Part shown: positions 46,204 to 57,514 of the stretch, piece after piece
Numbering within the stretch: position 1 is the first letter of the stretch
Layout: every line of letters begins with the position of its first letter
Assembly (NCBI GenBank): GCA_034509495.1
Contig: CM067508.1
Span: forward strand, 30,021,071-30,085,070
Source: Acestrorhynchus altus
Lineage: Eukaryota; Chordata; Actinopteri; Characiformes; Acestrorhynchidae
DNA length: 64,000 bases
Direction of reading: 5' to 3'
Notes under the pieces: generated by a model
What the model was told of the DNA's origin: nothing
What the model saw: the letters and a program-made list of their open reading frames with translations, nothing else
Database searches by the model: none
Position numbers and translations under genes: made by a program

Positions 46204-46688
46204 GTGTTTACATGCACTCAATAATCCAATCTTAATTGGATTCTGAAGTTATCTGGTTATTGATGAGATCATGTAAACAGCATATTGGATTTTAGCACAG
46301 TAGTCAGATTTCTCAGCACTCTGATTTCCTTTGGTTTTCTCAGTCTGCACATGAATTCTTACTGACAGCTGTCCCTCATCAATCCATGACACTGTCTCTG
46401 ATCATGGGACCAGTATCATCACCACCACCAGTCAGTACTCCACCTTCATCTGCCCAGTTCACCTTCTTCTGTGAGATTACTGGCTGGTTGTAGAGTAAAA
46501 AACTGACAATTGACTCGTAAACTCATCCAATTACCCAAGCGAGTGTAAACATGTCGAATTACTGACAAAATCTGATTTTCAGCAAATACTTCAAATGTCG
46601 TATTTGCAGTTATTTGACGGCAAGCTACTAGCATATGATTTCTTAGATTGGAGTATGAAGTGGGAGATGTTTCAGTGCATGTATACAC
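46204..46688. mobile_element. MITE with GTGTTTACATGCACT termini
   Basis: The left terminus GTGTTTACATGCACT (46204-46218) and right terminus AGTGCATGTATACAC (46674-46688) are inverted copies with one mismatch. Adjacent sub-terminal 'caataatccaatctt' and 'agattggagtatgaag' extend the inverted similarity. It is about 485 bp and non-coding. The superfamily is not determined. Confidence 0.65.
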
Positions 46689-46994
46689 TTTTCCCAGTCT
46701 GTGCACTCTTTATGACGAGCTGAAGAGGGGGAACCGATCCAGTCATTACTGGGACACAGTTTAACACACCCAGTTTACCTACCATGTGTGTTTGAGAGGT
46801 GTGTAGACAGTTGAGTGTTGTATAGATGTGACCTAATTAGTGCCCTATATAGGGACATATCATACCATTGACAGAAGGACGAACTGGTTAACATGCTTAG
46901 CAGTAGGTGATTGTATGAGGGAAGTAGAGAGGTTTGTCATTGCTTTGGCTGAAGATGTAGACCGGAAAACACAACAGTTGGAATTTACATGAAT

Positions 46995-47375
46995 CGCTCG
47001 GTGGTTGCTATGGTGGTTGATACAACAGCAACCACTTTGCAAAGCTATATCATAAGTAGTTGCAAAGGTGTTGCTAGCCAGTTGCAATGCTGTTAGGTGG
47101 TTGCTACGGTAGCACAGATGGATTCACCAGTTGTGCTAGGTGGTTACTATTGTTTCACAGGTGGTTGTTATGGTGTTGCTAGGTGGTTGCTACATTGTCA
47201 CAAGTGGGTTCAACTGTGTTGCTAGATGTTTAGTATTGTTTCACCGGTGGTCATTACGATATTGTTAGGTAGTAGCTATGGTATTCCTAGGTGGTTGCTA
47301 TGGTGTCACAGGTGGATGCAGTAGTGTTGCTTGATGTCACTATGGTGTTACTAGGTAGTTTCTATGGTAGGCAAA
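46995..47375 (+). repeat. Degenerate GGTGGTTGCTATGG minisatellite
   Basis: About 15 degenerate units of roughly 20-25 bp with the core 'gctaggtggttgctatgg', changing to 'ggtgttgctagg' and 'ggttgctacggt'. Plus-strand sense is G+T-rich. Confidence 0.8.
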
Positions 47376-47570
47376 GGGTTTAAAGCTGTGTCCTCTATTA
47401 TGACCATTTCACAGAGATTGTTACAGTGACAACGTGTTTCCAGAACCAAACAATATACATAAACACAATAGCTATGGTGGGTTTCTTCCCAGCATCCACT
47501 GCACTGAGAAGAGATAAATCTGAGTAAGGCAAAGACTGAATGAACAGGACATACAGCAAGAGATATTGTA

Positions 47571-47572
<2 letters not shown>

Positions 47573-47618
<46 letters not shown>
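47573..47618. repeat. (TG)n microsatellite
   Basis: A pure TG run of about 46 bp. Confidence 0.97.
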
Positions 47619-47620
<2 letters not shown>

Positions 47621-48354
47621 AACGTGGAGGATCGAGGCAGTGTGTGTTTAAAATAAGCCAAACAAAGAACAGTTGTCTTTTTTCCTCCTTTTTTCTCTCC
47701 TCAGTGAAGAGTATCCCGTGAGGTTCAGGCTGAGTTAGAACCTGAGACACTCCTCTCCCACTACAGGTGGTAATCAAATACTGCTCGCTCGCCCTGAGAT
47801 CCACTTGTGACATTTGTATGGTTTTACATATCAAACACAGTGCTAATTCATTTCTTACATGACCAATTGTAAACATCTCTTCTCATTTTTGAGACAGATC
47901 TATGCAAATGACCTCTACCCTGATTAGCAGTGTATTTAAAGAGCAGTCCAGAGGGAAAACACTTGAATGATGGAATGTGAGAATGGCTGGACATTCAATC
48001 AGAGCCTGTAAATAAAGTATGCTTTGTTTTCCGTGACATCACAAAAGCAATTCATTGAAAATTTGCAACTTTCATTTTTGCAACTTCATAATCCAGGTAT
48101 GCTTTGGAATAATGGTAACAACTGGCAACAATGATTACATGGTATGGAATGACAGGGTGACGAGGGGGTCGTGTAATAGTAAAAATATATGAAATCTTTT
48201 TGAATATGAATATATTTAAATCTTTAATGTATTGTAATGTTATGGTTTTTGGTCACATGATGTTTGGTATGTTTGTCTGTTTTTTGTTGTAGTGCAGTAC
48301 GCACTAGATCTCTCCACTGGGAGACAAATAAAGAAACGATGACTACGACTATGA

Positions 48355-48735
48355 CATACATAAGAAGTGGTGGTGTGTTAGAGCGCGTTGAGCTGGTAGG
48401 GTTTGATCAGACACAGCAGTGCTGCTGGAGTGTTTAAACCCCTCAGTGTCACTACTGACCCACCAGATTTTTCCAGCCAACAGAGTCATGTGGGCAGTGT
48501 CTTGTGATGAAGGACTAGAGGATGACCAGCACAAACTGTGAAGAAACAGATGAGCTTCTGTCTCTGACTTTACATCTACAAGGTGGAGTTAGTAGGTAGG
48601 AGTGTCTTAACACACACACACCACCACAATGTCAGTGTCACTGCAGTGCTGAGAATGACACACCACCCACACAATACCTAGTGGTGGTCCTGTGGGATCC
48701 TGGCCATTGAAGATCTGGGTGAATGGAAGGTAAGA
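48355..48735 (-). mobile_element. ATTATGACCACC fold-back element, inverted copy
   Basis: It holds 'gatcagacacagcagtgctg', 'acatctacaaggtggagtta', 'gtcagtgtcactgcagtgct' and 'ggtggtcctgtgggatcctg'. The central unique part (about 48480-48600) aligns in antisense with that of 9455-10045. The outermost ends are lost. Confidence 0.7.
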
Positions 48736-49119
48736 AGGTATGCAGGCTCCTAAGTCTCTCTCCTTAAGGAGAGTTGAAGCATGGTTGACTCCCGTTGTTT
48801 TCCAAGACAGCATGTGTAAATAATTTTCTTGTACCTCTTGTCCATTGTGTCTAAATATCTCTATTTGTATGGCTTGCACCTTTAAATGATAATGAGCCAC
48901 TGCTCAGCACTTCCTACAAACGTGCCACAATACGAAATAAAGCATTTAAAGAACGTTTTTATATTATTGGGCCAATGGGAGCTTTACATATCTGGTACAC
49001 TCTGGTGATGATGCTCACAGAGTATTCCAAGTGGAAACCAGTAACTCTCATTGAAAACCAGAGTTACTTACACATCCGTAACCATTGGAGCTTTACAAGT
49101 CAGTAATAAACTTTGGCAA

Positions 49120-49230
49120 AGTATGAAAAAATGTAAGTCACGATATTCTGGTCAAGTTCACAATGATGCAAATGGTCAAACAGAATCAAGGACTACCTCC
49201 AACAAGTCCTGGCTTCTCAGGGGACATCAG
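49120..49230 (+). mobile_element. Possible Gypsy-type integrase fragment
   Basis: The frame 49051-49266 includes S-R-Y-S-G-Q-V-H-N-D-A-N-G-Q-T-E, resembling the integrase block S-S-G-Y-H-P-Q-x-N-G-Q-T-E of Ty3/Gypsy elements. Only this short block supports the call. Confidence 0.35.
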
Positions 49231-49659
49231 ATTTCCACAGACTTCTCCAAAAAATCCAACACTAGATAACTACACTTTCACATCAGGAACTGAGAAGGAC
49301 TGTTCCTGAGCAGCAATGTTCTCCTACTGAGTCAAGTGAACCTAACACTAGCACAGATCCCAAAGCTCTACTAAGCAAAATCTACAACTCATGAACCAGT
49401 GGAATCAACTCAAGGTGAAGCTTTAAAGGCAGGCTTTCTGTGTAAGCATTTTCAATAACACAAGCTTGGAAAGCTGATGTTCAGTTCGTTCATTTTATGC
49501 TTCTTCTGACTGTCTGACTGCGTGACACGAGCTTTTCTCTTTCTTTTTGTCCACAAAGCAATGGATATTTGTGGGTCTTTTTTCCCTGGGAATGAATGAA
49601 ATGCAAATGTTTTGATTTAACAATGATATAAACACCTTAATTACCACCTGGGATAACAG

Positions 49660-50185
49660 AGAAACTACTGAGCAACCACGTAGCAACCACTAAGGAGCAT
49701 TATGACATATACCTCATATACCTAAAATATACACCCATCTAGCAACCTGTGATACAATAGCAACTATCAATAAAGCACCTAACTCCATAGCAGCCACCTA
49801 TGATACAATAGCAACTACCTAGCAACCACTTAGCAGCACCATAGTAACCACCTGTTATTCTCTATGGTAATCCTACATCCTGATTCCCAGACATGTCTTC
49901 TAGTATGTGTCCAACCAGGGTTTCTAAATAGTGTAAAATGTGGGGATTGTGTGTAAATGCATTGATTAATCACCACATTCTGTGTGCCTAGCAAGCAACA
50001 TATCAACCACATCAACACTGTAATACCATAGTAGCCACCTATTGAGAGCATAGCAACGCTCAGTGGTTGTTATGCTCTTGGTAGGTGGCAGCTATGGCAT
50101 TCCTGTGTGGATGTGGTTGACCACATAGCAACACCATAGCAACTATTTATCAAACACCTAGCAAACACATGGGATGCCATAGCAA
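49660..50185 (-). repeat. Degenerate TAGCAACCA minisatellite, inverse of 46995-47375
   Basis: Two clusters (49660-49850 and 49985-50185) of 'ccatagcaaccac' and 'cctagcaaccac' units lie around a 130-bp spacer. They are the reverse complement of the core at 46995-47375, so the two arrays form an inverted pair about 2.3 kb apart. Confidence 0.8.
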
Positions 50186-50189
50186 CATG

Positions 50190-51289
50190 TGAAATGTTCT
50201 TCACAGCCATTTATAGTTCCAATGTGTTTCCCTGTGGCGCAGGAAGGGCCGCTAAATCTGTATGGTCTGATAAATTCCACGTTCTCAAGTGTAAGTATCT
50301 GACAATGAACTGATTGATTGTTGGTTTTTTTACAGTATGTTGTCCAGATACCCAAATCTGTGTGCTCAAGCCATGGAAAAGTGTTTTATATGCCCTCTTT
50401 AATGCACTAAAAATAATGCAACAGGCATAATCGAGTGTATGAAAACTATACAGTGCTGTGTAGCCAGTAAGTATCAAAATTGAAAGAGCTGTACAAAACT
50501 CCCAGAGGTCTGCATACAATAAAAGTTATAAAATGACTGTAAACTGGATATGAGAATATTATTTGGTGTGGGGTGGGTAACAAATAAAATGTAGTAAAGG
50601 GACAATTCCACACAGCTTCAAATACTATTATGATACAAAACATAATGCCATTTCTTTTTCATTAAACCTGAATATGAAAGATTTGTATGATATGCTGGTA
50701 TTTCAAGCATTTGTTTATCAGCAATCAACTTTTCTCCTACATTAGGTTTCAGTCCCAACCCCCCAAACACATATTATCTTCTCCTAAGAGATTGGAATGG
50801 ATTTAATCTGACTGTGCTGCTCTGTGTGCTTAGTGTTTATAATTCCATTCTGTATATTTCTATACCTTGGTGTTACATCAAGTATGTCTAATGACATTGA
50901 CCATACAACTGTATACTCTTTAATGTTCACGTTGCAACATTGACCCCTCACTACAGTAACAGCATTAGTTAGGCAGAAAAACTAATTATGCCTAATAACA
51001 TAAAATAATTCCTGAACTGCTGTCATTGGATTTGTGCAGATTGACTCTACAGTTAAAATGTGGCTGGTGCAGGGCCTCATGAAACATCAGAGAAATGATT
51101 AAAGATTAAAAGTTGTTATGCTCTGCTTTGTTTTAGCTATACTTTAGCTTTGGGCTGGGTTTACAGAATTCTTGATAAATTATTGATTAAGTAATTAATA
51201 AAATAGGAATTAATGCTGACCAAGTTAAAATGATTTGCAACTATTGTTATGTTACAGTCTTATTCTAAAATGGATTGAATTATCTAAAA
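50190..51289. other. No gene recognised; AT-rich
   Basis: Nothing supported in this 1.1 kb stretch. Confidence 0.35.
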
Positions 51290-51604
51290 ATATAGTTGCA
51301 CACTGGCACTCCCTACCCAGTCCTCTTGGGAAGAGGTTCTGCAAAGAAGAATGGGAGAAAGTTCCCAAAAACAGGTGTGCCAAGCTTAAGGCTGTAATTG
51401 CTGCCAAAGGCTGTCAATACTTATGCCTGTTATATTTTTATGTTTTATTTGTAATACATTTTCAAAGATTTCAAACAAACATTTCTCGCTTTGTCATGTG
51501 TAGAGTTTGGAGGGAAAAAGGAATTTAATCCATTTTGAAATAAGACTGTAACAACAAAATGTGCAAAAAGTGAAGTGCTGTGAATACTCTCCGGGTTGCA
51601 CTGT
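51290..51604 (+). mobile_element. Tc1-like 3' end: transposase C-terminus and terminal repeat
   Basis: The frame reads C-K-E-E-W-E-K-V-P-K-N-R-C-A-K-L, then K-A-V-I-A-A-K-G, the last residues of a Tc1-like transposase (family: EEW..IP…C..LV…RL.AVI.AKG). The 3' inverted repeat follows, with 'gtgctgtgaatact' and 'gcactgtta' near 51604. About 30 bp inside the C-terminus are deleted. A second copy of the same end lies at 60935-61198. Confidence 0.75.
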
Positions 51605-51709
51605 TAATTACCATTCTTAAATGACTAAACTTGCTACCTTTTCTGGGTTTATGGTGGCCCACAGAATGATGGAAGACTATGATGCTCACCTTCCAGCTAC
51701 TTGACATGG

Positions 51710-52078
51710 ACTACTTTCCCACCCTGCCATGACTGCCTCCCTGTCATCACTGTCTATGTAGAAATTTACCTGGAACCCAATTATCTGCCACTGTTACTAT
51801 TATGACCACTATCAATCTATTCTCATTACTTCAATACACCTGAGCATTACAGCAGATATAGTGGTCCAGTGTCAATAATGTAGTTTGACCAGAGCAGGAT
51901 GGGTTCCCCCTCGTGGGGCTGGTTCCTCACTTCCTCTGAGGGAATTTTCCTTCACACCAAAGCATCCTTATCCTTTGTTTCATGTGTTGTTATTTTTTAT
52001 CTCTGTTAAGCTGCTTTGTGACATCATTTTAAAAAACATTATACAAATACATTTTATTTGAATTGATTTGAATTCATG
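51710..52078 (+). mobile_element. LINE 3'UTR and tail
   Basis: It contains 'gggttccccctcgtggggct', 'ggttcctcacttcctctgag', 'taagctgctttgtgacatca' and a terminal GAATT-rich tail, 'tttgaattgatttgaatt' (52057-52074). This is the well-known 3' end of a fish LINE family that stops in (TTGAA)n. No coding part remains. Confidence 0.7.
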
Positions 52079-52379
52079 GTGGCTATCACAGGCTTTTATA
52101 ATGAGTCGTAGTTGTAGTTAGAATAATTTGTAATACTGGTGATATCACAGTACTTATTTTATAAGTATTTTTTAATTATTTTAAAGTACGTACCTTTAAG
52201 TCAAATTAATAAAGCATTTTCTAGATTAATTATTGCTTTGCTTCAGTGGTCTAATAATGGGCTATATTTTGGTAGGTTTTTTGGTTTTCACAGAATATTA
52301 TTTTGAATATTCACAAATGTCCATTACTCCATGCAAAAAGAAATAATAATTAAAAAAAATTAATAATAATCTATCTATA

Positions 52380-52405
52380 TATGTATGTATGTATGTATGT
52401 ATGTG

Positions 52406-52447
<42 letters not shown>
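52380..52447. repeat. (ATGT)n-(TG)n compound microsatellite
   Basis: About five ATGT units followed by TG. Confidence 0.97.
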
Positions 52448-52454
<7 letters not shown>

Positions 52455-53040
52455 GCATCAGATGTTCAAGCTTTTGGAAAGGTCTTATGGGAAATGTAGG
52501 GCCTGTAGTCAATTTGCATGCCCTGTAGTTCTGCTCAGCAATACAGAATTACTGACTTTTTACTGGTGTGAATTTATTGGGTTACAACAACATTTTTACT
52601 GAGGCATATGCCCCAGTAAATTGAGTCCAATTATGTCCGTAGCCCTGGGGGTACTTTGCACTTTGTTGCCACATGTCAACAGTCCATGACAATGGAATTG
52701 TAGCCTCTGATGCACACAGTGAGAGGTTTGCTATAGGAAATTTACTTTCATTGCTCAGGCTTAAAAAACAAATGTCATTTGGAGTTGAAGTACAGTGGCA
52801 TGCCATAGTTAGGGTTCACCCCTCTTCTTTTAAGGTCTAACCACAGATTTTTCTTTTGACATGAGACATTCAGCACCTTATATTCTTCACATTCCCAAAC
52901 CTTGCCTAAACCATCCCACCCATCTGCCCACAGTTTTGTACCCAAGGCCTCAGACAGACAAGAATATTAAAGAAAAACAATAACAAAGGCTTAAAATAAA
53001 ACAAAACCAAACCAAATAAAATAAAATAAAAGTAAAAAAC

Positions 53041-53146
53041 TGGTGCCCTGTCCAGGGGTTATTCCTGCCTAGCACCTGATGAGTCCAGGCCTGGATCTGG
53101 ATAAACTGTGACCCTTTTCAGGAACAAGTAGAGAAGATAATGAATG
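53041..53146 (+). mobile_element. SINE 3' body and tail
   Basis: 'ggtgccctgtccaggggtta' to 'ttcaggaacaagtagagaag' followed by an 'aatgaatgat' tail fits the 3' half of fish tRNA-SINEs. The tRNA head is absent. Confidence 0.55.
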
Positions 53147-53270
53147 ATTGACTTACTTTTATTACAATAGTTTTTTTCAGGCAATCACAGATTTTTGGGA
53201 AACTATGAGGGCAATTCACTGATTGGACTATTTGAAATAAAATGAAATACGTTTTTAATAAAAATTTAGA

Positions 53271-53602
53271 GTGATATCCTCGGTCACTCGAGAGGAGCTC
53301 GGAGTAGAGCCGCAGTTCCTCTACATCGAGAGGAACCAGCTGAGGTGGCTCGGGCACCTTTTTTGGATGGCCCCTGGTGGAAGTGTTCCAGGCAACCGGG
53401 AGGAGACTGCAGGGAAGACCCAGGACACGCTGGAGGGACTATGTCTCTTGGCTGGCTTGGGAACGCATCAGGATTCCTCCCGGGGAGCTGGCTGGGGTGT
53501 TGGGGGAGAGGGAAGTCTGGGCATCCCTGCTTAGACTGCTGCCCGCGCGACCCGGCCCTGGATAAGTGGACGAAAATGGATGGATAGATAGATGGATGCA
53601 TG
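53271..53602 (+). mobile_element. RTE-like LINE (Rex3-type) ORF C-terminus with GATG tail
   Basis: Frame 1 reads S-V-T-R-E-E-L-G-V-E-P, then R-N-Q-L-R-W-L-G-H-L-F (53274-53366). Another frame continues R-R-L-Q-G-R-P-R-T-R-W-R-D-Y-V-S-W-L-A-W-E-R (about 53398-53463) and ends L-L-R-L-L-P-A-R-P-G-P-G-stop. This order is typical of the C-terminus of RTE elements of fish, such as Rex3. One frameshift separates the two halves. The element ends in a GATG/GATA tail at 53578-53602. Its high G+C content contrasts with the surroundings. Confidence 0.8.
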
Positions 53603-53649
53603 AATAAATACTCCAATCTTTTTTTTTCTTCTTAATTTAAAGATTTGTG

Positions 53650-54230
53650 CACATTGTGTTTTCTGATTATCAAGCCTGTAGATCAAATATAATGGAGGCA
53701 CTGTTATGGCATGAACATGTTTGGATGCCAGTGGAACTGAGTCACTAGTGTTTATTGGTGATGTCACTGCTGAAACAAAAATAAAAATGAATTCTGAAGC
53801 GTATAGAGCGGCTACTTCCTGCTTAGATTCAGTCAAATGCTGACAAAACTCGCAGGGCAATGTGCTCGAGTAAAACCAGTTACACGTGTTGATTGGACAA
53901 TTCCACACTTTCGTTTGTAGCCAACCTGTTTCGTCAGAGTTTCACTGTTTTTGAAAATATACAGTGACAACACCTCAAGAGCTTCCTAAGCAAAAAAGAA
54001 ATGCCATTAAAGTGGGCAGGCAGTGAACTGACCTCACCCCAGCTAAGGATGCTTTTAACTTACAGAAGACAAAGCTGAAACCAGAAAGACTCACAGAGAA
54101 GCAGCAACTGCTGTGGTCAGCTGCAGTTAAGGCCTTGCAAAGCATCTCAATGGAAGCTCAATATTTGTTGATGCCCATGGGTTACAGATTTAAGATGGTC
54201 ATTGCCTGCAATGGATATTTATCTCAGCTC
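53650..54230. other. No gene recognised
   Basis: Nothing supported in this stretch. Confidence 0.35.
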
Positions 54231-54234
54231 TTAT

Positions 54235-54640
54235 GAAAATTAAGAGTGTAAAAATGGCTGTAATTTCTAAAAGTAATTCTGTATGGCATCCTGGTGGACA
54301 TTTACCCACTGATGTTGCAGCTGGGCCTGTAGGTCCTGCACATTCACAGGTTGTCAATGCTGGTGTCCCAGCTTGTCCCATAAATGCCTTATTGGTAATA
54401 TATCTAGTAATCAAGCAATCTGATGTAGAAGCCCTGTGAAACCCTTGCTGTGTGTCAGGGAGCATTATCCTGCTGAATGTCAATTGGAAATCCCGCCATG
54501 AGAGGCATATGTGGTCGTAGGATATCCTGCACACATCACTGAGCTGTTAGTGTCTCTCGTATCACTAGGTCATGACTGACAGATGCAATGGCTCCCCAGT
54601 TCATCAGACCAGCAGTTGGAGCAGTGAGCCACTTGAACCT
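54235..54640 (-). mobile_element. Tc1-like transposase relic, central and C-terminal part
   Basis: On the minus strand, from high to low coordinate: L-M-N-W-G-A-I-A-S (54610-54580), then Q-Q-D-N-A-P-stop-H-T-A-R-V-S (about 54477-54440), then N-V-Q-D-L-Q-A-Q-L-Q-H-Q-W-V-N-V (about 54344-54297). These match the order MVWGAI…FQQDNARPHTARVSQ…LQ.QW..IP in Tc1 transposases. A stop replaces Arg or Cys inside the second catalytic motif, and the SPDLNPIE block is missing. Confidence 0.82.
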
Positions 54641-54908
54641 GACCAACATCAGATCCCAAACAGTACCTGGACTCAGATCCAGTCCTGTTTGCTATGTGTT
54701 AGTGCTCTCACATTAACTTTGTTTCCAACACCTCCTAACAGCTTGATTAGAACATCCTAGATGGTGGGCAATTTGTCGAAACAACCGCCCTGCTTGTCCA
54801 AGTTCAGTGATTCAATGTTTCAATGTTTGTCAACTGGGTAAAATATTGATGCTCTATAGCCATCAACAATTTCTCACCCTTAGACACATTATGTAAAAGT
54901 AGCCTCTG

Positions 54909-54923
54909 GCCAGCAGGGGGAGC
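54909..54923 (+). promoter_or_regulatory. Candidate CTCF core motif
   Basis: GCCAGCAGGGGGAGC matches the CTCF core (CCASYAGRKGGCR) except A for C near the end. Motif only. A weaker GCAGGGGGG match lies at 55218-55226. Confidence 0.3.
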
Positions 54924-55375
54924 ACTTTCACGCCCATGCTGGGACTCACTGTCTAATCATTTATCATTCATACCTGTAATTATTTACATATCTGTCTGAA
55001 ACAGAACGGCATGCGGATTTGACATGTTTATCTGGTTGCGTTCTTTTTTGTCAGTGTATATGGAGCAGATATAGAGAAGCAACATGAAAATTGTGTCACT
55101 GTCCCAATATGTATGGTCCTGGCTGGACATCATTTCTACACTCATGTCAATGAGATATTTCTGTCAGACGTCACTGCCACAAGAGTAATTCTAATTGCAC
55201 ACACTACCTTTGCCCTGCAGGGGGGGAAGTCTTGTGCTTAGTGGTTGCACATTTGTGGGCATGGCAACCATCTACTCCAAATAATGACGAATAATGTATC
55301 AGACAGAGAGGGCAGGGGTTGTTTGTTACCTCCAAAGACAACCCAGCTGTATTTCTCTGAAGTGCCAATATACGC

Positions 55376-55605
55376 TGATTAACCATAGCATTATGACCAC
55401 CTTCTTATTTCTGCACTCACTGTCCATTTTATCAGCTCCTCTTACCACATAGGAGCACCAAAGAGCAGATGATATGTGAGTAGTATGCAGAGGAACTGAT
55501 GGACTACAGTCTGTAATTATAGAACTACAACATGCTCCTCTATGGTAAGAGGAGCTGATAAAATTGAGAGGGAATGTGGAAACAAGGAGGTGATCCTGTT
55601 ATGGT
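55376..55605. mobile_element. ATTATGACCACC element, terminal fold-back form
   Basis: The left arm runs 'aaccatagcattatgaccac' to 'accacataggagca'. The right arm, 'tgctcctctatggtaagagg' to 'aaggaggtgatcctgttatg', is its inverse. The whole interior carried by the 9455 copy is gone, leaving both termini of the family in one compact palindrome. Confidence 0.75.
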
Positions 55606-55836
55606 GGATACGTTTATAAGTGTATACCAACAAATATTTACAGATATTGCAACATGCACAATTCTTTTTCACATTTGCAGCCTTCCTGAAGAGGAACGAA
55701 CTTATTATATATCAGAACATTCCCAGTCTTACAGTCTGCAGTGTTTAATGGTTTGAGTGACATTTAGAAATCTCAGAGTGCAAAAGTAAAAGCTTTAAAA
55801 AAAAAGTTAACACACAACAGCTGCAAGTTTAAAGGT

Positions 55837-55861
55837 GTGTGTGTGTGTGTGTGTGTGTGTG
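55837..55861. repeat. Short (TG)n
   Basis: About 12 TG units. Confidence 0.95.
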
Positions 55862-56292
55862 AGAATTGCACCTGTTGTCTTTGGTGTACCCTCAGACTGA
55901 GTGGGCTACATGCAGAGAGTATTTGAGTCCAAGAGACAAAAAGACAACTCTTTGATCTGATGCCTCTGGAGTCTCTGGGGTCCAGGTGTAGGAGGGTGGT
56001 CTGCTCTAACAGGGAAACAGACCATAAACCTGGGCAACACACAACACACTCTGTCTCTCTCACTCTCTCAGTGGCCTGCATGGTCTTAAATGTATTCATG
56101 GACAAAGAGCCACACACCTTCCTCTTTAATATCCATTTAAGCACAACAGAGTCTTTTACACAATGTCAGTGAGGAGATAAGCTGAGAATCAGCACGAAGG
56201 TCAAGGGTCAAATGATGCTTTCACCATGAGTCAATAATGTAGACTTAGCAGTCACAGTGTGTACTGCTCCATAGCTACAGCACACACTATTA

Positions 56293-56475
56293 CAGTGTTA
56301 CTCAACCCTGATCCTAAAGCCACACATATCCTATTTTAGAGCTTCCCCTGCTCCCACCACACCTGATTCAACTAATTTCATCTCATTAACAAGCCCTTAA
56401 GTGTTGCAGGGGGTGTGTTAAATCTAGAATATGCAGGGCAGGGGTGCCTCCAGGATCAGGGTTGAGAAACTCATG
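56293..56475. mobile_element. hAT-like fold-back MITE, diverged copy
   Basis: It starts CAGTGTTACTCAACCCTG and ends with 'gtgcctccaggatcagggtt' then 'gagaaact'. Same family type as 23846-24005 but with a different loop and weaker arms. Confidence 0.7.
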
Positions 56476-56536
56476 TTAGTATTTTTTTTATATATTTAGA
56501 CCATAATTGTATACATACATATACACACATTATACA

Positions 56537-57432
56537 ATATTGTCCGGCCCCCTTGCGTTAATACTTTGTAGTGCCACCTTTTGCTGCAGTTACAGCTGGA
56601 AGTCGCTTTGGGTATGTCTCTATCAGTTTTGCACATTGAGAGACTGAAATTCTTCCTTGCAAAACAGCTCAAGCTCAGTGAGGTTAGATGGAGAGCAGAT
56701 TTGTGATGGATTTGTGCAGTGTACGACTGATGGGTGTCCTATGGAAAGACTCTCCCACCTCAGCTGTAGATCTCTGCAGTTTATCCAGAGTGATCATGGG
56801 CATCTTGGCTGCATTACTGATCAGTCTTGTCCTTGTTTGTGATGAAAGTTTACAGGGACGGCCGGGTCTTGGTAGATTTGCAGTGGTCTGATACTCCTTC
56901 CATTTCAATATGATTGCTTGCACAGTGCTCCTTGGGATGTTTAAATCTTGGAAAATCTTTTTGTATCCAAATCCAGCTTTAAACTTCTCCACAACAGTAT
57001 CAGGCAGGTCCTGGTGTGTTCCTTGGTCTTCATGATGTTCTCTACACTTTGAACAGAACCCTGAGACTATCACAGAGCAGGTGTATTTATACAGAGCCTT
57101 GATTACACACAGATGGATTCTATTTATCATCATCAGTCATTTAGCACAACATTGGATCATTCAGAAATCCTCACTGAACTTCTGGAGTGAGTTTGCTGCA
57201 CTGAAAGTAAAGGGGCCCAAATAATATTGCATGGCCCACTTTTCAGTTTTTAATTTGTTAAAAAATTTGACACATCCAATAAATTTCATTCCACTTCATG
57301 ACTGTGTCCCACTTGTTGATTCTTTACCAAAAAAAAATGAAAATTTGATATCATTATCTTTGATGTTTGAAGCCTGAAATGTGGCAAAAGGTTGAAAAGA
57401 TCAAGGGTGCCAAATACTTTTGCAAGGCACTG
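56537..57432 (-). mobile_element. Tc1-like element with the catalytic domain deleted
   Basis: Read on the minus strand, the element begins CAGTGCCTTGCAAAAG at 57432 next to TA. A transposase start region follows near 57035. Then come D-T-V-V-E-K-F-K-A-G-F-G-Y-K-K-I, the helix-turn-helix N-I-P-R-S-T-V-Q-A-I-I-L-K-W-K, the GRPR-like linker P-R-P-G-R-P, and H-R-T-P-I-S-R-T-L-H-K-S near 56706. At that point the sequence jumps to the extreme C-terminus and 3' region, ending at 'gcaagggggccgg' (56540-56552). All DDE blocks are missing. The remaining protein would be a DNA-binding domain only. Confidence 0.85.
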
Positions 57433-57434
57433 TA

Positions 57435-57511
<77 letters not shown>
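57433..57511. repeat. (TA)n microsatellite abutting a Tc1 terminus
   Basis: About 38 TA units with one TATG interruption, starting exactly at the TA next to the Tc1 end. Confidence 0.97.
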
Positions 57512-57514
<3 letters not shown>

